From Culex pipiens pallens (Eukaryota > Arthropoda > Insecta > Diptera > Culicidae): a stretch of 64,000 bases of DNA. Below the pieces are notes generated by a model, which was not told the origin of the DNA, did not search any database, and saw nothing but the letters and a program-made list of their open reading frames with translations. Position 1 is the stretch's first letter; each line of letters opens with the position of its first letter. This document shows, in pieces, positions 10,591-22,020 of this stretch. The stretch is from positions 98,379,425-98,443,424 of the forward strand of contig NC_068938.1 of the NCBI RefSeq assembly GCF_016801865.2. Direction: 5' to 3'. A program made the translations under genes and the position numbers.

Positions 10591-11503
10591 AATTGACTGT
10601 CTTGGCCTTACGAGCGGCTTTTAGAAACTTACAGGTTCTCGGGACTGTTCCTTTGACTGGTTCAATGAATGCCACTTAAAAGAATAAAGAAGGATTGTAT
10701 CGAGATTCCCTTCTGTTTCACAGGCTTCGCTCATTATTAGTTAGACTGGAAGTCTGACATTGCTGTTTATTATGATAGAAAAGAGAGAAAATATTAATAA
10801 TTTGGCCAGCTACTTTACTATAAGCTATAAACAAATCTTTTTAACAAAATTAAATATCAATTTTGTTTTAAGGATTCCGACACGAAACCATTATTTTGGC
10901 AACCCTGGCCCAAATCACGGCCAGTTCACTGCATCAGCTCATTTAGAGCATCATCGCCACCCCACACAGATGGCGACTCATGTTATTAATTTGTTCTGGA
11001 GCACATAAAAGACTTCACCGACCATCCACCAACCGGTCAACATCACTATACAGAGTACACTCATTTGCAGTTCTTCCCCTCCAAAAGGTGCTCCATTTTG
11101 CACACCAGCTTAGCCCAGATCAGATCACTATCGGATGGACACCGTCCGGGGCCGGCACCTGGACTCGGAACTCGGGCTGGACCGTGGACTCTGGTATAGG
11201 TGAAAGGTGTTCACAATCCCAAAGAAGACGGACTCCGATCCGATCGGGGAAGCCATGGGCAAGGTGTGAAGCTTCTAGCCTCCACCTGGAAGAGGATGAT
11301 GGAATTTATTTACCTTCGAGCTGCATGCCGGTGGAATGAAGTGGACAGGTGAGGCCACCGGATGCCCTCTGGAATATCCCAGCAGATTTAGATTACATCG
11401 CGCGAGAAGGGCAACCATTTACCAACCTGGCCGATGTGGAGCACCTCTGGAAATGCACAGAGGCTGTTGTAGGGGGTTTTCAATTATTAGGGATCATTCA
11501 TTA
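10591..11503. other. Unassigned, partly GC-rich sequence before the array
   Basis: The block 10,900-11,480 is clearly GC-richer than its surroundings and may be single-copy DNA. A 119-codon frame (10980-11339, plus) looks like no known protein, and no splice pattern could be argued. The nearby open frames that run into the CAAAAAA array gain their length only from the array. Confidence 0.35.
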
Positions 11504-13443
11504 CAAAAAAAAAACAAAAAACAAAAAACAAAAAAACAAAAAACAAAAAACAAAAAACAAAAAACAAAAAACAAAAAACAAAAAACAAAAAACAAAAAAC
11601 AAAAAACAAAAAACAAAAAACAAAAAACAAAAAACAAAAAACAAAAAACAAAAAACAAAAAACAAAAAACAAAAAACAAAAAACAAAAAACAAAAAACAA
11701 AAAACAAAAAACAAAAAACAAAAAACAAAAAACAAAAAACAAAAAACAAAAAACAAAAAACAAAAAACAAAAAACAAAAAACAAAAAACAAAAAACAAAA
11801 AACAAAAAACAAAAAACAAAAAACAAAAAACAAAAAACAAAAAACAAAAAACAAAAAACAAAAAACAAAAAACAAAAAACAAAAAACAAAAAACAAAAAA
11901 CAAAAAACAAAAAACAAAAAAAAAAACAAAAAACAAAAAACAAAAAACAAAAAACAAAAAACAAAAAACAAAAAACAAAAAACAAAAAACAAAAAACAAA
12001 AAACAAAAAACAAAAAACAAAAAACAAAAAACAAAAAACAAAAAACAAAAAACAAAAAACAAAAAACAAAAAACAAAAAACAAAAAACAAAAAACAAAAA
12101 ACAAAAAACAAAAAACAAAAAACAAAAAACAAAAACAAAAAACAAAAAACAAAAAACAAAAAACAAAAAACAAAAAACAAAAAAACAAAAAACAAAAAAC
12201 AAAAAACAAAAAACAAAAAACAAAAAACAAAAAACAAAAAACAAAAAACAAAAAACAAAAAACAAAAAACAAAAAACAAAAAACAAAAAACAAAAAACAA
12301 AAAACAAAAAACAAAAAACAAAAAACAAAAAACAAAAAACAAAAAACAAAAAACAAAAAACAAAAAACAAAAAACTAAAAACTAAAAACAAAAAACAAAA
12401 AACAAAAAACAAAAAACAAAAAACAAAAAACAAAAAACAAAAAACAAAAAACAAAAAACAAAAAACAAAAAACAAAAAACAAAAAACAAAAACAAAAAAC
12501 AAAAAACAAAAAACAAAAAAACAAAAAACAAAAAACAAAAAACAAAAAACAAAAAACAAAAAACAAAAAACAAAAAACAAAAAACAAAAAACAAAAAACA
12601 AAAAACAAAAAACAAAAAACAAAAAACAAAAAACAAAAAACAAAAAACAAAAAACAAAAAACAAAAAACAAAAAACAAAAAACAAAAAACAAAAAACAAA
12701 AAACAAAAAACAAAAAACAAAAAACAAAAAACAAAAAACAAAAAACAAAAAACAAAAAACAAAAAACAAAAAACAAAAAACAAAAAACAAAAAACAAAAA
12801 ACAAAAAACAAAAAACAAAAAACAAAAAACAAAAAACAAAAAACAAAAAACAAAAAACAAAAAACAAAAAACAAAAAACAAAAAACAAAAAACAAAAAAC
12901 AAAAAACAAAAAAACAAAAAACAAAAAACAAAAAACAAAAAACAAAAAACAAAAAACAAAAAACAAAAAACAAAAAACAAAAAAACAAAAAACAAAAAAC
13001 AAAAAACAAAAAACAAAAAACAAAAAACAAAAAACAAAAAACAAAAAACAAAAAACAAAAAACAAAAAACAAAAAACAAAAAACAAAAAACAAAAAACAA
13101 AAAACAAAAAACAAAAAACAAAAAACAAAAAACAAAAAACAAAAAACAAAAAACAAAAAACAAAAAACAAAAAACAAAAAACAAAAAACAAAAAACAAAA
13201 AACAAAAAACAAAAAACAAAAAACAAAAAACAAAAAACAAAAAACAAAAAACAAAAAACAAAAAACAAAAAACAAAAAACAAAAAACAAAAAACAAAAAA
13301 CAAAAAACAAAAAACAAAAAACAAAAAACAAAAAACAAAAAACAAAAAACAAAAAACAAAAAACAAAAAACAAAAAACAAAAAACAAAAAACAAAAAACA
13401 AAAAACAAAAAACAAAAAACAAAAAACAAAAAACAAAAAACAA
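11504..13443 (+). repeat. 7-bp satellite (CAAAAAA)n, about 1.9 kb
   Basis: Roughly 275 units of CAAAAAA run almost unbroken. There are scattered one-base slips (six- and eight-base units near 12135, 12180, 12490, 12520, 12910, 12980), one A-run near 11917-11926, and a paired 'ctaaaaa' variant near 12374-12385. Every frame is open (Lys-Gln-Lys-Thr-Lys-Asn or its reverse), so the 289- to 754-codon frames are not genes. A second array of the same unit lies at 43936-44663. Confidence 0.97.
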
Positions 13444-13449
13444 AGATAT

Positions 13450-14130
13450 TGTTGAAGAAAAAAATAGGTACAGGGACAAAAAATGCAGATATTTTAATTT
13501 ACTTTTTTTCTATGAAAAATCGATTTCCCAAAATGCCGCTGTATCTCAGCAACCAGAGATCAAATCTTCAATGTCTCTTAGACGAAATTGTAGGAAATTT
13601 AAGGAATGGATAATCATGCACACTTTTTTAAAATGTCAAAACTAGAATTTATCGGACAAAATTTGACTTTAAATGACTATATTTTACTTTACAATTACTT
13701 TTCGATTTCAAATTTGATTTTACATGAAAAAAATGAGTTCGACACATTTTAAGTACAATATTAATTTTTTTTACAAAGATCTTTTAAAAAAAATCATTAC
13801 TCGTCTGCAAAAAAATGTTGGTACATACTTCTGAACAGCTTAACAGATGCGGGTTTTTGTCCCCTAAAACATATTAAAATATAAAAAAATCTCTTTTTTT
13901 CGTGTACCTAGTTTTTCTTAATAGTCCTTGAATTTCGAATATTTATGTACCATTTTTGTAAGGTCATCTGCCAAAATTGTATGGAGACTTTTATTGGTGA
14001 TCCAATACACAAAATTGCTTCTTTGGTCACAGGAAAGGCTCCCAAAAAAGTTTGAGCCAAATAAAAAAATACAAATAAAATCAATTTCTGGTTCTGATTG
14101 AGAATTGCTCATATTAATTTTAATGAGCAC
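13450..14130 (-). repeat. Repeat R1, partial copy (subfamily of the 57-58 kb copy)
   Basis: It matches 57.55-58.32 kb block for block: 'tatctcagcaaccagag', 'tcaatgtctcttagac', 'gcgggtttttgtcccc', 'tcgtgtaccta', 'tgtaccatttttgta', 'tttgagccaaat', 'gagaattgctcat'. There is no conserved reading frame. Its left edge meets the CAAAAAA array directly. Confidence 0.7.
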
Positions 14131-14193
14131 TTAGTGAAACCTGTTTGTTCAGATTGATTTCCAATGATCGAAATAATTAAATTATAATAAGTA

Positions 14194-14435
14194 AAAACGA
14201 AGTTGACTTTATAGCTGTCGGCCACCATTGCTAGTACCAACCACTAGTGTCTTCTGTTTTATCTACAAGGACTTCGCCGCCCTGGGCTCCTAAGTGTATG
14301 AAAGTATGGCACGGAGCGACGGCGCCGAATACCCATATTTACACAAAGAATTTTAGAGCGCCCGCCGCTGGATTCGAACCGGTGACCTCTGGATTGTGAG
14401 TCCAGTGCGCGGTCCGATTGATCCACACGGGCGGG
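14194..14435 (-). mobile_element. tRNA-headed SINE (family S3), minus strand, 13-bp TSD
   Basis: Flanked by the 13-mer 'attataataagta' at 14181-14193 and 14436-14448. Read on the minus strand it starts 'cccgcccgtgtggatcaat'. It has a five-pair 'ctgga/tccag' stem around a loop with CAC at the anticodon position, a B-box 'ccggttcgaatcc', and then a body ending 'gtcaacttcgttttt'. The same head and body recur in direct form at 37534-37776. It is a SINE, not a tRNA gene. Confidence 0.9.
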
Positions 14436-14448
14436 ATTATAATAAGTA

Positions 14449-15313
14449 GGATTAGTGATTTTTCTGGCTGAAATAATGCAATTTTCACGGGTAACATTAT
14501 AAGAAAACACAAAACTTAATTTTTTTCCAGTTTTCACGGGGTTTCCAGAAAAGGTGTGATTTAATTAATATTTTAAAGGCTCAAGCCGTCTTTAAAAAAA
14601 ACAGGTTATAACTCTCAATTTTGTTTTGCAAATCTACCTTTAAAATTAAACGGTAGCCAATTGTTAGAACACGGAAAAAATGTCTACAAAAAAAACTACT
14701 TAAAAAAATGTTTTTGTCCCTGATTCTAAATTAAATAAATAAATGTCAAATTTAAAGATTATTTTTTATCATCCAATAAAGCTAGAATTTTAAACTTTAA
14801 GCACTGTTCCCAACTTTAAATTAATCAGCTGTTCAAAGGTAGTCCACATCTCAGCTTAGGATAGTAACAAAAGTAATGTTTAAACAGCAAAATAAATAAA
14901 ATGAAATGAAATTAAGCGGTTCACAACATTCCGGAGTGTTACGGGCATTCTGTGGTTCCAAAAAGTTTAAATGTAAAATTTAATTTTTAATTTTAAACGT
15001 TAAACGTTAAAATAAACAAAATACATTATATTTTTTCTAAACAAAATTTATATTTTTACTAAACATACATATTTGTTAAATTTGTTATGATACACCCAAA
15101 GGAAAAATATATCTCAAAATCTGCAACAGTGGATTTGCTGCAGAAAATGTCACATTTTATAACATTTTTTGCAGCAAGCCCGTAGATCATTTTTGCCCGC
15201 GTGTAAACATTTCAGCGATCTGCAGTTCTCACCAACACATATAATGCTGGCCCGTCCCGAGCAACACTACAAAGAGAAGCATATGTTGGTGCTCTTTCAC
15301 TCACTATTCATAA
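14449..15313. other. AT-rich sequence, no gene seen
   Basis: Low-complexity AT-rich DNA with no convincing coding frame. A phrase 'tagtccacatctcagctta' (about 14841) recurs near 34066, just inside the GGAGTC-ended element, so part is repeat-derived. Confidence 0.35.
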
Positions 15314-15397
15314 AGCGTCCATGGCGCGGTGGTAGCGTGTCGGATCAATAATCAAGAAGTTGGTGGTTCAATCCTCGTTCTGTTAATGGTTTTTTTT
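15314..15397 (+). ncRNA. tRNA-like pol III unit, degenerate
   Basis: It has A-box-like 'tggcgcggtggtagcg' (about 15322-15337) and B-box 'ggttcaatcct' (15365-15375), followed by eight T (15390-15397), a pol III terminator. The acceptor and anticodon stems do not pair well, so a working tRNA is unlikely. It may be a tRNA pseudogene or a SINE head that lost its body. Confidence 0.45.
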
Positions 15398-16987
15398 GTG
15401 AAATACAACCAAAAAGCCGTCGGTAATGTCGATAATTGTCGGTAACGGGCAAAAATGTCATACCCCTATAACGCAAAAAAAGCATGAGGACAGTTTTCAT
15501 GCAGATTCTGATATACTTTCATGCCGCCATGCATCACAATCATGCGACCGCCGTTTGGGTGTAGCAATGCATGTCAAAAAATCCTTGAATTTCACGGGAT
15601 TTCGCGGAAATTGTAAGATTTCACGAATAACTTATAACCCTAATAATAAGCGACCATTCACTAAGATGCCATGAACCCTGGAAACGTCCCTGCATTAGCA
15701 TGATGAGATTCATCGTGTGTGCAGATTGTTTGCAGACCGGACCGGACCGGAATGTTGGCCTTTTTCGGAAAGTAGTGCCATAACTTTGAGCCTACAGGAA
15801 CTGGGGAATATCCGTGCTACTACACCAAACTTGTAGACCTTGCAGCACATATATGTTTAGTATGTACCCTGCCATCCTCCCCCCCCCCCCTCTTGGCTAC
15901 AAAGGAATGGTATGAAGTGTAAACGATAATGTATATTTAATGATGTAATCATCCCGGTGTGGAACTACTCCGTGTCCGTGGCTATCTGGGTTGATGCTTC
16001 CGGAAACGGAATGCGGCCCAGACACAGAAAACAAAAAGGGTCTAACACGGGCGGCAGTAGTTATGTTTATACGTCGCTTAGTGGTAGGCGATTCTCTCGT
16101 GGCCAACTCCTGGAAGTCGCTTTTCCACGCGTAGCACGTAGTCGGACATAAAAAGTAACTTATAAGTGCTATTATCTGCTAATTTCATGCTGACTGTCGT
16201 CGTCGTCGTCGTCATTGTTTTTTTTTGTGTCTGACCGACGATGACGGACACCACCGGGATCTCCCGGTGACGAATCATTAGCATTATTTTGTAGCTTGAA
16301 ATTGCGTGGGATGTCAAACTTTTTGACACGTGTAGTTTTTTTTGTCAAATGAAATGTCTACCAACGCAGAGTACGCAAACGAACCTCATCCAATTTCCAG
16401 AATCAGTTGAGCCCAGCCAAAAGGGCAGTCAATTGCAATTGAAGACTGCGCCGTGGGCATCAAATCACGCCATGTTAGTGGCGGATGAAGTGAAGTGTAA
16501 TTTCACGTACGCAACGCTCAAACACTTCACTTGTTCGGACGTAATATGTTTAGCGCGCTTGCAACGACTAATCGACAGTGGCACTGGTTTCCGGAGGGGT
16601 GGGGCAGTTATCCGTCATTGCCAGACCTTCTGACAATCCCTTGCTTAGTGGTGACCGGCAGGGCAGCCTCCAAGCTCATGTCCGCGGCATAACAGTCAGT
16701 GCAGTGTAATGAGATGAGTCCCTTCTGGCAGCAACGGTGGTGAAGGGATCAATTTGGTATGTTTATCCCTCGAGTGCCGGCTAGGTCAACTGGCACGGGG
16801 CAATCTGGTGCAGATTCACGCCGCTACTGTCAGATAATTATAGACGGTAGATTGCGGCGTTTGTTCGCGGTGGAGTGTAAATACGCGTACGGGCCTTCTG
16901 GGAGATTGATTTTGAACAGCGAGTGAGGACAAAATCTAGAACGGTAGTAGAGGGTGGTATAGACCCTGCAAACCTCCCGGTTTATGG
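15398..16987. other. Unassigned, GC-richer sequence; no gene recognised
   Basis: The region 15,680-16,960 is GC-richer and looks less repetitive than most of the window. It contains a (cgt)n run near 16198-16213 and short frames (15897-16106 minus, 16349-16633 plus) that resemble no family. It could hold regulatory or untranslated sequence of a neighbouring gene. Nothing decides it. Confidence 0.3.
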
Positions 16988-16994
16988 ATATGAT

Positions 16995-17110
16995 TAGGCC
17001 ACTATTGCTAGTATCAACGGCTTGTACTTGCCTTTTTTACTACAAGGGCTACACCATCCTCGGATTCTAGGTGTTTGAACGTGCGGTGTTGAATATCCAT
17101 AAAAAAGATT
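16995..17110 (-). mobile_element. Decayed 3' body of SINE family S3
   Basis: 'ggccactattgctagtatca' and the following 'ctacaagggct', 'ggattctaggtgt' and 'gaatatccat' follow the body of the SINE at 14194-14435 in the same order, with many substitutions. The tRNA-like head is missing. It is an older, truncated member of the family. Confidence 0.6.
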
Positions 17111-17979
17111 ATTCTCGGTCTTGTAAAAATTCAATGTTTCCACTTATTCCTACCGTTTCCCAGGCCGATAAATGCGAGTACTGTTTTACCTGCTAAATGA
17201 GGCGCATGCAATAATTGCTAGCAAACTTACTGTGGCAGCAAACACAAAGCTCCTCAAGCGCTATCCGATACAAATGATTAATGTTGTTGTTGGTGGAGAA
17301 AGAAGCTTTTAAAATAATTATAATTGGCTTATGAGCACCCACGCGCCGCACCGTCCACGTGGTTGCACTCATTTCGCGCGTTCCTGCTGTCATAAATTAT
17401 TGCGATTTTCGTCGAACCAACGAGCGGTGAGCAGCAGGTGCACGCAAAAGTGGGTGACGTAATGAGGTGCCAGGAGGTGACCAACTCAGCCACCCTCAAC
17501 CTGCCGCCTGGATTTTTAATTGAGCCTGACCGTCCTTCAGATGGGGAGGGGTGGGCGGAAACTTTAACCATTTTGTAGTTCTTTTGTTCTGGTGCCTGGA
17601 AGTGATTGAGTGATTGCAGCCGGTCTGGGGAGTGATTCATGGGAAGTAATTATTAACAATGTTGGCTTGGTAGCGTGTGATTTCATTCTGGAACAAGGAG
17701 CTGCTCGAGAGCGGGAAATGGATACAATGGGGAGCGTTTTATTTTTAATTTGCGTTTGAATCGGGGACTTCAAGGGCTTAAACAGGATGAAATGGCATAA
17801 TCAAAATTGAAACAAATGCTATAATTTTATTTTAAAATTAAAAAGTTTCAATTGATAAAAATGGCCTGTTATCAGGAAATGGACACTGGAGTGCCCAAAG
17901 AAAATTAACCCCAGCTCCACAAGCGTAAAACGGTTTTTTTGGGTTTGGGTTATTAAGCATGTTTACCAATTTTGAATCA
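17111..17979. other. Unassigned sequence, no gene seen
   Basis: The part 17,180-17,700 is of even composition and may be single-copy. Overlapping short frames on the minus strand (17193-17773) have no recognisable domain. Confidence 0.3.
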
Positions 17980-18822
17980 TCTTTACCAAAAATGACAGTC
18001 AGAAGGGCTAAACATTCAATATAACGCTCTTTTGAAATGTTAGTCTTGATATAAAAAAAGGAAAATTTCGAAAAGATAGAAAAATTTCACGAATGTTATA
18101 TATTTGAACTTTGAAAACGGACCATTAACTCTGTGGTTTAAGTTTCATATTCAAATTTCTAAAGTTCAAGCTCAAGTTTTAAATTTAAAAGTAAGTCCAA
18201 GATTTTTTTTCGGTAATTTTTTTTTGTAGAAGTTGTCTCAGATGCTGCAAAATTCCTCACGAAAAATGCAGGATGGTATATCTCTCCCAAAACATAATTT
18301 TTTTTAAGTGTTTGATTTTATAAAAACCGATCAAGAAAATCAATTTTCATTATAATTCTCCAGATTGTTCTAAAACCAATAAGTTGCTGAGATATCGATA
18401 TAAGAAAATGGTGTGTTGTTTGGGTGAGACACATCAATTTTCCTGTTTTTCAATCTTTGCATGGCAATATCTCAATAACTAAGGGTCGTATCAACAAAAT
18501 TCAAAAAAACAAAATATAGAGAATTTTCTCTGCTTTTAAAAAATATTTTTTTTTCAAAAGTGGGCAAACATGCGCTTTGATTAAAAAAAATGAATAACTG
18601 CGACTATTTTCAAAAAAGTGACCTTAAAATGATTGCAAATTTAATTTTGCATCGGAAAATGAAGTTAAAAATTTTTTGCGACCGAAATTTCAATATTTTG
18701 AGAAAAATCAGTATTGATTCAAAAAATCATTACTCGGTCAAACATTTTTTGCCCATTCTGGAATTTTGTGAAAATTTGGCATTTGATGTCCCCTAAAACA
18801 TTAAAACATAAAAGAAGAAAAT
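17980..18822 (-). repeat. Repeat R1 copy, left piece, interrupted by hairpin R2
   Basis: It carries R1 blocks 'gaaatgttagtcttgat', 'ttgctgagatatcgat', 'gggtcgtatcaacaaaatt', 'gtgggcaaacatg' and 'gatgtcccctaaaacat'. The copy stops at the left end of element R2 and resumes on its far side at 21693 ('aaatcaagtttcagtgac'), so R2 was inserted into it. Confidence 0.7.
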
Positions 18823-19283
18823 GAGTAATTCTCGCTGAAAGTGGACCACTATTTACACAAGGTGCTCAAAAATCAAAAGCAATGTATTTTTCCAATAGCC
18901 CCCACCAAGTTATGAAAGAAACCATGTTTGGTTGGTTAAATTTGTCCTCACCTCGGTGCCACGAAGCTAAAACATTTTTTTTTAATTGGTAATTTTTTTA
19001 CTTAGGCGCGCCTACAAAATTGCTAATAACTTTGCAAAACTTCAACGAACCCTTGATGTTTAGGGGTGTTTTGGAAAGGAAATGAGCAGAGCTTTCGAAT
19101 GCACTTGTCAGAAAAAAACCGTTCCATACATTTTTAAGCCACAAAAAACCAATGTATTTTTAAAAGTCATTTTTGAAGGCCGGCGCCCCGCTTTATCGAA
19201 AATCTGACAAATCCATTCGAAAGCTGAGACGATTTCACATAAAGGACCAATAAATCTAAGGTGTATGTTCCTCCTATCTTTTT

Positions 19284-20189
19284 GCCTTCCTCACTTTACT
19301 GAGGAAAGGCTATAAAATCACTCGAAAAACGAACTTCTTAATTTGACCTCCTAGACCCACCTTCACGTATACATATCGACTCAGAATCAAATTCTGAGCA
19401 AATGTCTGTGTGTGTGTAGGGATGTGGGTCTGTGCACCTAAAAATATGCACTCGATTATCTCGGCGCTGGCTGAACCGATTTGGACCGTTTTGGTCTCAT
19501 TCGATCCGTCTTGGGGTCCCATAAGTCGCTATTGAAAATAATAAAGTTTAGTTAAGTACTTCAAAAGTTATGCTAAAAAAACGATTTTAACAAAAGTCCG
19601 GAAGATTGTAAAAAGGGTGGTTACTGTAAGAAAACCCGCCATGCTATACATTTTTAGAAAGGTAATAAAGAGACCTTTCCAACGCGTCAAAAACATCTAA
19701 GATTTGACAACCCTATCAAAAGTTATAAGCACTTAAGTGTTATTTATGCACTTTCTGGACGCCGGATCTCAGATATTTTGATAAAAACGTTGTCCGGATC
19801 TCAAAAGACCTTTCCAACGCGTTCAAGACATTGAAGATCTGACAACCCTATCAAAAGTTATAAGCATTTAAGTGTTATTTATGAACCTTTTAGAGGCCGG
19901 ATCTCATATATTTTGATGAAAACGTTGTCCGGATCTACCATGCGACTTGTCGTTGGATAGGTAATCGAAAGACCTTTACAACGAGTTCAATAGATTGCAG
20001 ATCTGACAACCCTATCAAAAGTTATAGGCACATAAGAGCCCTGAATTGTGATGATCTTACTACCCAATCTGATGGTATGAATCAAGTTGATAGAACACTG
20101 AAAGGTCCGTCCTTTTGTATCTATTTTGGATAGCATTACTCTCTAAATGTGAGGAAGGCACCAACCACCTAAGGGTGGATTAAGTAACG
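19284..20189 (-). mobile_element. MITE-like element R3, inside R2
   Basis: It starts 'gccttcctcactttactgag' and ends 'gggtggattaagtaacg'. The right arm of R2, which lacks this block, shows the uninterrupted sequence 'ctatcttttttaatcta' (read on this strand), which fixes the insertion site within a T run. The inside holds repeated 'gacaaccctatcaaaagtta' and 'gttgtccggatct' phrases. Other copies lie at 28172-28915 and 41192-41949 in the opposite orientation. No coding frame is conserved. Confidence 0.82.
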
Positions 20190-20738
20190 TTTTTAATTTA
20201 ATTTTGATTCTGCGAGCGCAGCGCTCCGTTCGCATTTCGGGCACCCAAAATGTTGCAATTTGCTTGTCCCATTTTTAGGTTTTGTCAAAAAATATAGGTG
20301 CTCACTTTTTAAATGATAGTTTATTGTCCAAGGATCCAAATGCGCTTTCGATAATTGACCAGTATTTATGTTTTTGGGTTCTTCCTGGCAATGTAACGTC
20401 GAAAATTTGTTTTTTTTTACTTTTTTTGTAAAATGCTCACTTAAAATTGGGTGGACATTTTTACAGTAAAACTAATGAATGTAGCATGTAGGAAATTTCA
20501 CCACGAACATTTTTCTCTAAAAGAAAACGTAATTTCGATACTCAAGTGCCAAGATATTTTAGTTTTAGTGAGAAAAAAAAGTTTCAATTCTACAAATTTC
20601 TCAGAATTAACAAGCACGGCCTATTATTTACATGCGGCATATGTTTTGGAGGCCAGAGTATGGTTTCTTACAGTTATTTTGGTCGCTGAATTCGGACCTG
20701 GAATCAAATTTTAGCCACACTCAAATATTATTTGCGTG

Positions 20739-20800
20739 TATTCCCCATAGCCACTTAGGGATCGGCAGCCGAAGCCGCTTACCACCGCGCCACGAAGCCT
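20739..20800 (-). mobile_element. tRNA-like SINE head in the loop of R2
   Basis: On the minus strand the sequence 'cttcgtggcgcggtggtaag' followed by 'cggcttcggctgccgatcc' matches the head of the SINE at 9522-9743. The B-box and body are missing. It is therefore a truncated SINE relic within the loop. Confidence 0.65.
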
Positions 20801-21692
20801 CTCAAAATAATCAGAAGTTGAAAAAAAACAATCTCCATAAAAAAATCCGTGAGTATAATATCAATTATAGGTGAGCGAAAGATAAAATATGGCCGAATTC
20901 ACTAGCGATTAAAATTACAGCATATTACCGCAAATAACTTTTGTGCGTCGCTCCAAATTTAACTGTTAATCTGAAATTTGATTCCAGATCCGAATTCAGC
21001 GATGAAAATAACTGTAAGAAACCATACTCTGGCCTCCAAAACATATGCCGCATGTATATAATAGGCCGTGCTTGTTAATTCTGAGAAATTTGTAAAATTG
21101 GCACTTTTTTTCTCACTAAAACTAAAATATCTATTTTTTGACAAAACCTTAAAAAGGGGCAAGCAAATTACAACATTTTGGGTGCCCGAAATGCGAACGG
21201 AGCGCTGCGCTCGCAGAATCAAAATTAGATTAAAAAAGATAGGAGGAACATACACCTTAGATTTATTGGTCCTTTATGTGAAATCGTCTCAGCTTTCGAA
21301 TGGATTTGTCAGATTTTCGATAAAGTGGGGCGCCGGCCTTCAAAAATGACTTTTAAAAATACATTGGTGTTTTGTGGCTTAAAAATGTATGGAACGGTTT
21401 TTTTCTGACAAGTGCATTCGAAAGCTCTGCTCATTTCCTTTCCAAAACACCCCTAAACATCAAGGGTTCGTTGAAGTTTTGCAAAGTTATTAGCAATTTT
21501 GTAGGCGCGCCTAAGTAAAAAAATTACCAATTAAAAAAAATGTTTTAGCTTCGTGGCACCGAGGTGAGGACAAATTTAACCAACCAAACATGGTTTCTTT
21601 CATAACTTGGTGGGGGCTATTGGAAAAATACATTGCTTTTGATTTTTGAGCACCTTGTGTAAATAGTGGTCCACTTTCAGCGAGAATTACTC

Positions 21693-21858
21693 AAATGCAA
21701 ATCAAGTTTCAGTGACAAAAAGTGAAATTAAAAATCACCAAATAAATTGTACCGTGTTGTCGTTATCCATACCTGCAACTTTGCCGAATACACCAAATCG
21801 ATCAAAAAATTTCTTCAAAAGCTACAGATTTTTAAATTTTCAAATGTAATTTTTGTAT
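21693..21858 (-). repeat. Repeat R1 copy, continuation
   Basis: It carries the R1 blocks 'caagtttcagtgacaaaaag', 'aactttgccgaa' and 'accaaatcgatcaaaaaatt'. They run up to 'atttttgtat', where a MITE and element A copy 3 interrupt. R1 resumes at 24337 with 'gctgccaaatttgtatgg', the block that follows directly in the intact copies near 26.4 and 39.4 kb. Confidence 0.7.
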
Positions 21859-22018
21859 GGGACCATCCACAAACCACGTAGACACTTTAGGTGGGGGGGG
21901 GGGGGGATTGGCGATCCATACAAAAAAGTTTTTTATTGTATGGACAATTGTCCACGAAGGAAGGGGGGGGGGTTAACAGATTCTCAAAAAAGTGTCCACG
22001 TGGTTTATGGATGGTCCC
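21859..22018. mobile_element. 160-bp MITE with CACGTGG-type TIRs
   Basis: It begins 'gggaccatccacaaaccacg' and ends with the inverse 'cgtggtttatggatggtccc', giving terminal repeats of about 29 bp with few mismatches. The centre is 'ccatacaaaaaagtttttta', flanked by G-runs. Similar copies lie at 24798-24960 and 50460-50615, with partial ones at 43910-43934 and 62067-62160. Where flanks are clear the TSD is three bases, consistent with a PIF/Harbinger-type MITE (inference). Confidence 0.85.
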
Positions 22019-22020
22019 TA

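Larger units (their letters stand above)
18823..21692. mobile_element. Hairpin (foldback) element R2
   Basis: The ends are 'gagtaattctcgctgaaag' and its inverse at 21674-21692. The left arm (18823-19283, resuming after an internal insertion at about 20190-20710) is the reverse complement of the right arm (about 20960-21692). Matching blocks include 'ggttggttaaatttgtcc' and 'gagcgcagcgctccgttcg'. The loop at about 20715-20960 holds a tRNA-like fragment. A MITE (R3) sits in the left arm at 19284-20189. It is non-coding. 'aaat' at both flanks may be a TSD. It is inserted in an R1 copy. Confidence 0.78.

Noticed and set aside
10980..11339. 119-codon frame as a gene
   Set aside because: No recognisable domain, promoter or splice evidence; composition looks like chance openness in a GC-richer block.
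11504..13443. CRISPR array or telomeric repeat
   Set aside because: No spacers are present, the unit is 7 bp, and the context is eukaryotic and interstitial; CAAAAAA is not an insect telomere repeat.
11336..13613. Open frames of 289-754 codons (Lys/Gln/Thr/Asn or Phe/Cys/Leu/Val repeats)
   Set aside because: CAAAAAA units contain no stop in any frame; the flanking parts are short and unrecognised. The same applies at 43714-44702.
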